Shown one piece after another: positions 43,701 to 46,301 of a DNA stretch of 46,301 nucleotides. Under the pieces are notes generated by a model. That model was not told where the DNA came from. It made no database searches and saw only the letters and a program-made list of their open reading frames with translations. The position numbers and the translations under genes were made by a program. Source of the stretch: a virus; IMG/VR virus record IMGVR_UViG_3300027608_000054, positions 1 to 46,301 of that record. One strand, written 5' to 3'. Each line of letters begins with the position of its first letter. Position 1 is the first letter of the stretch.

Positions 43701-46301
43701 TTAAACAACCAGCAAAAAACGAATCAATTATTTTTGTTGACTCACTATTATTTTCTTTTTCAAGTTCTTTATTAACAATCAAATTTAAAATTGATGGGTG
43801 GTCTACCACAATTTTAAAAGATAATCCTCCCGATCTTTCAGTATTTTTATACAGATAAATAGGTTCTGGTCGACCTAAAAAATTTACTTTATCCCAACTA
43901 GCATTGGAAGAATCGTCATACTTTAACTCATATGGTGGAAACCACATAATTCTACCACCATTAGGTCCCACCTCACAAGCAGGTAAATCGTCGACCCTAT
44001 ATCCAGACTTATTGGATGTTTTCCACGCCAAATTCTCAATAGAGAACATATATTTTTTTACTTTACCCTCATTAGTAATATTACTTGACCCTAAATTATC
44101 TTTACTACCCATAGGAGCAATATTGAGGTTGTAGGTTTTATCTAATACAGAGTAAGAAAAATTCCTTATGTTTCCGTCTTTTTTTTGTAATTCATTATAT
44201 GTAAGGTACGGCCTATCTTTTGTGAATAATCGACAATACTCATACCCCATAATCGCTTGTGACGGATCAACAGATGTCGGTGTTGTGTATCGGATAACTT
44301 TGGATCCCTTCGTCATTTCCATTAAACCATCTTTAAACACTTTAGATACTTGATTTATTGCGTTACCAACGTGTTCACTTCTTCTTGAGGAATTGTTAGC
44401 CGCTTGTACTAATTTTTGTGTCACGTCTAAAATAGACCCTTCAGTTAAACCAAATTCCGTAGACTTCGATTTATTGTATTGAGGCCCAAAACTTGATTGT
44501 TCAAATACGGTATCACTTTTACCGTTTATTTGTTTATTTCCCGGACCTACGAATTTTCCAGGACCATATAAGTTGTCTTTAGCTATCCAAGTAAACCCAC
44601 CTTGTGGTCCCACACCATCATAATATGGTTTAGATGATATCCCAAAAAGTTGTTCTGATAATTTTGGTCCCTCATATTCTTTTGCTATCTCACCATAACT
44701 AAAAACCGGACCTATATTTGCCTTTTTGTTTCTTCCTTTTGGTTGGTCGGTTTTAGGACTAACCGCGTCTCTTATAAAGTTTTTAGTGTTACCGACGTAG
44801 TAATTACCTTTAGGTGCTAATAGGTTTGGACTTTGTAGTGAACTTAAAAGATAGTCAGGTCTATAGTTGTTATAAAATAATTGATCGAATAATAACCCTC
44901 TAACGGCGGGTGAGGTGTTAGCAATAAATAATTCAGATCCAGAATCAATAAATGGTGATGTTATACTATTAACCAAATTATTAACGAGACCTAATGCCGC
45001 ACCCACAGGGTTATCGATCGATTGGCTTAAAAAGTTCCTGTTTGGGTAATCGAAATACTGAGTAGGTATTATTGAATATGGTGAATAAAGACCAGATAAT
45101 CTACCAACAAACCCAACCGATTTGTCATCATTATTTGGTAATGTTATTTTATAGTCTCTTTGTATTATTGGTAATTTATTTGATAATACCCCTAAGACAT
45201 CAAATGGGTTTAATTTTGGATTCACAGAAATCCCTCCACTATTTGGTGTTATAGTAGAATTAGTAAGTGTTGACTTACCTAACGTTTGTTGTAATAACTC
45301 AAAAGCCACTCTCGCCTTAAATTCTTTTTGTAGTTGTTTTGCCCCTATTTGCGCTAACGACGAATCTTGACTTAACTTACCATCACTACCATTTATGTTT
45401 TCAACATTATCCGTTGTTAATATGGAAATCGGCAAATAGTCAGAAGATATGAAAGCGAATGTTGTGTCACTTAACAAGTAAGGACTATTAAGCGTTTCGG
45501 TGGTTAGGTCATCTATAGTTAGAATCTCAAATCCACCTTCACCATTATTATATTTGTTTTTAGAATAAACCAAACTTTGGGATTCTTGTGTTGTCCTTTC
45601 AGGTATTGATGTTTCATATATAAACTCACCTTTACTTGGTTTTTGTTGTATATTATCGTTTGGCGTTACTTCTGTTGGGTTTGTTGGTTGGTAAACATTA
45701 TTTAATAAAATGGTTAAGTTTTGTTCCCCTAATATTTGTAATTCACTTTCATTTCCAGAACTTTCGTTTGGAATATACTCTCCGTAATTTGATCCTAATG
45801 AGAACTCATCGTTGATCGGCACTACATTACCATAAGATTTACTACCTTTAACGGCCGGTCCGTACTTGTTTTTAGTGTATAATATAATCTCTTGTAATTG
45901 ACCTTCAGTCTCTAATAAACTACCTTGCGCATCTATTTGGTTCTTATATTCACCGGTATTTGTCCCTAAAGTTTTTACTTCAAATAAAACAGAATCACCG
46001 TATTGCCCTGCTTGTTTTTCGGGTCCGTATTTGTTTAATACCCTTAAAAACTTTTCTAACTCATTTCCTTTAGTTTCTAAACTACTCTGAATACTATCGG
46101 CATAACCGTAGTTTCCTTCATTGGCCTTTGTTTGGAAATTTAAATTGGGTGTTATTGTGGTTTTACTTTGTTGACCTTCTGGACCATATTGGTTTTGAAC
46201 CATTAATTCTATTTCTTTATTTTTTCCAAAATTTTCAAGTGTGGAAAAAAATGTTTTAGAATACTCATAAACACCATTATTGGTTTGTGTTCCTTTATTA
46301 A
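40732..46301 (-). CDS. Giant tail/baseplate protein with OmpA-like domain (5' end outside the window)
   Basis: At least 1855 codons are visible. The frame has an ATG at 46203 but stays open upstream to 46299, and those 32 codons encode another copy of the N-terminal repeat, so the true start lies outside the window. The N-terminus has repeats of roughly 45 aa ending in N(K/Q)YGP. From the ATG, residues 750-805 contain FPPYELKYDD and LGRPEPIYLYKNTERSG, and 1285-1340 contain TPPVCIIRVGDFYNTKAII and VDVTLGLKFIGGHG. These look like two halves of a CIS-tube/gp54-type domain. Between them, about 1000-1135, is an OmpA-like domain with NKKLSSRRYDSV and CRRVTI. The remainder is helical and unassigned. 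Likely at the tube-baseplate junction; peptidoglycan binding is inferred. Confidence 0.75.
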   Translation of the reverse strand, partial: NKGTQTNNGVYEYSKTFFSTLENFGKNKEIELMVQNQYGPEGQQSKTTITPNLNFQTKANEGNYGYADSIQSSLETKGNELEKFLRVLNKYGPEKQAGQYGDSVLFEVKTLGTNTGEYKNQIDAQGSLLETEGQLQEIILYTKNKYGPAVKGSKSYGNVVPINDEFSLGSNYGEYIPNESSGNESELQILGEQNLTILLNNVYQPTNPTEVTPNDNIQQKPSKGEFIYETSIPERTTQESQSLVYSKNKYNNGEGGFEILTIDDLTTETLNSPYLLSDTTFAFISSDYLPISILTTDNVENINGSDGKLSQDSSLAQIGAKQLQKEFKARVAFELLQQTLGKSTLTNSTITPNSGGISVNPKLNPFDVLGVLSNKLPIIQRDYKITLPNNDDKSVGFVGRLSGLYSPYSIIPTQYFDYPNRNFLSQSIDNPVGAALGLVNNLVNSITSPFIDSGSELFIANTSPAVRGLLFDQLFYNNYRPDYLLSSLQSPNLLAPKGNYYVGNTKNFIRDAVSPKTDQPKGRNKKANIGPVFSYGEIAKEYEGPKLSEQLFGISSKPYYDGVGPQGGFTWIAKDNLYGPGKFVGPGNKQINGKSDTVFEQSSFGPQYNKSKSTEFGLTEGSILDVTQKLVQAANNSSRRSEHVGNAINQVSKVFKDGLMEMTKGSKVIRYTTPTSVDPSQAIMGYEYCRLFTKDRPYLTYNELQKKDGNIRNFSYSVLDKTYNLNIAPMGSKDNLGSSNITNEGKVKKYMFSIENLAWKTSNKSGYRVDDLPACEVGPNGGRIMWFPPYELKYDDSSNASWDKVNFLGRPEPIYLYKNTERSGGLSFKIVVDHPSILNLIVNKELEKENNSESTKIIDSFFAGCLKYDPISLLKKYRQFSLSDVFEATEALNSIQDLKKVINEIPKSQTTGEKTTTTSDITGSENQTSNTSDITELEKGSVKGGKFEEIILLFDQSIPTETSLGGGLESDNDYETLYGAFIGNKTTYINSVTTNSNFPDGSYIEYGTTTKLVDLPSTITIVDAASKYIIFKKSSLETLYTDILKEKSDFDDFLNKLATALKSNATVSFTIVSSANSNGTVDYNKKLSSRRYDSVLKTILSKDDGDGATLKKYYESGKLKITSDPQGKGSILKTDEYSNIDCSRAFNNTNTDGKASIQAMLCRRVTITELEVTAAEVIPEEKNPNSESDKKPSETLPNLNAAETTNVNNTTPQYVTTNSSSRLTGANAKTAGLTKKLLRKLLSECSYFEMLQEQQPMVYDGIKSKIKNFSPTFHSMTPEGLNSRLTFLNQCVRPGDTIPTVVSAGNQGQTALQYNDVFNSAFGTPPVCIIRVGDFYNTKAIIETVKFDYNEARFDLNPEGIGVQPMIVDVTLGLKFIGGHGLKGPVATLQNALSFNYYANTEMYDERAEETEVDKYTKLDSELLEDIKNEYGILDGKRNEGNSAGNTIGTILTNFVDPTTSAITGTIQYKDVMKTLTTVSEEYFNTIFNNFEKIKNETLIGGIILYNSEKKYTQGRFNWLSGDSTNVVNIFGKPFSFSDRIDTIISQAKDDVDKEVSPLLSKISIASFDNSETRKIKRRIKELIDGKSSGLKLTLSSAQANIIKNEVSLIKITDKLNYVSDKVDGYINNRGGVVIFDLSGVTTGTTNTFDELVTDFLKVGTDLNTYNQKLDEFKIVPTGTSYTYNDELNFEMYLDEVGGYKSVSKQRNVFFMVFGKEILDDYVKFIDSIVSVIPLSSTPPAEEARDKWKQVLLSNLGFVYDYNVNEITKRPTGLYQDFENSKTKTDSLFNKFRYDFLDTFIPASRYLPTGFETKDRIMDYKKQNPVIPPYDENLKDLSSKNDVDWEYFNLKKTLN

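Overview
The window is a stretch of a large contractile-tailed (myovirus) bacteriophage genome related at the module level to T4. It is AT-rich, and every gene I can support reads on the minus strand, so 'downstream' here means toward lower coordinates. T4-type hallmarks are a gp6-like and a gp25-like baseplate wedge protein, a gp53-like LysM protein, a gp32-like single-strand binding protein, a UvsX-like recombinase, a FEN/RNase H-like 5' nuclease and a gp41-like helicase. The likely host is a member of the Bacteroidota. The reasons are SprB-type repeats in a tail adhesin, a DUF5522-like small protein, A/T-rich gene leaders with no Shine-Dalgarno sequence, and one promoter that fits the Bacteroidota TTTG / TAnnTTTG pattern. 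No integrase, att site, tRNA, rRNA, CRISPR array or insertion sequence is visible.

Layout in the direction of transcription (high to low coordinates). 46301-33768: three tail/baseplate genes (a giant protein of at least 1855 aa cut by the window edge, the LysM/gp53-like protein, and a 2128-aa hub-like protein), then a small unknown gene. 33757-33038: a Pro/Ala-repeat, acidic, coiled-coil protein ending in tandem hairpins. 32974-25980: a promoter and the replication and nucleotide block (gp32-like, a 95-aa protein, UvsX-like, 5' nuclease, a 150-aa unknown, helicase, class II ribonucleotide reductase). 25896-24833: four small genes, two of them very short, with two intrinsic terminators. 24765-9491: the second baseplate block (gp25, gp6, a 1750-aa protein with membrane-spanning segments, then five large structural proteins, mostly coupled by TAATG stop/start overlaps). 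9491-1: an adhesin and modification block. It holds an SprB-repeat and Pro-Thr-linker protein, two paralogous Cys-rich 95-aa proteins, a fibre-like protein, a leucine-rich-repeat protein, a small unknown protein, two glycosyltransferase-like enzymes, and a Cys-rich Pro-Thr-linker protein running off the left edge.

The most interesting part is the left 9.5 kb. Surface-adhesin modules of types known from Bacteroidota cells (SprB repeats, LRRs, PT linkers, Cys-paired domains) lie next to a GT60-like glycosyltransferase and a HtrL/YibB-like enzyme. GT60 enzymes elsewhere modify hydroxyproline or threonine on proteins. My main hypothesis is that the phage glycosylates its own PT-rich tail adhesins. 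This is inference from domain resemblance and gene order, not something the sequence proves.
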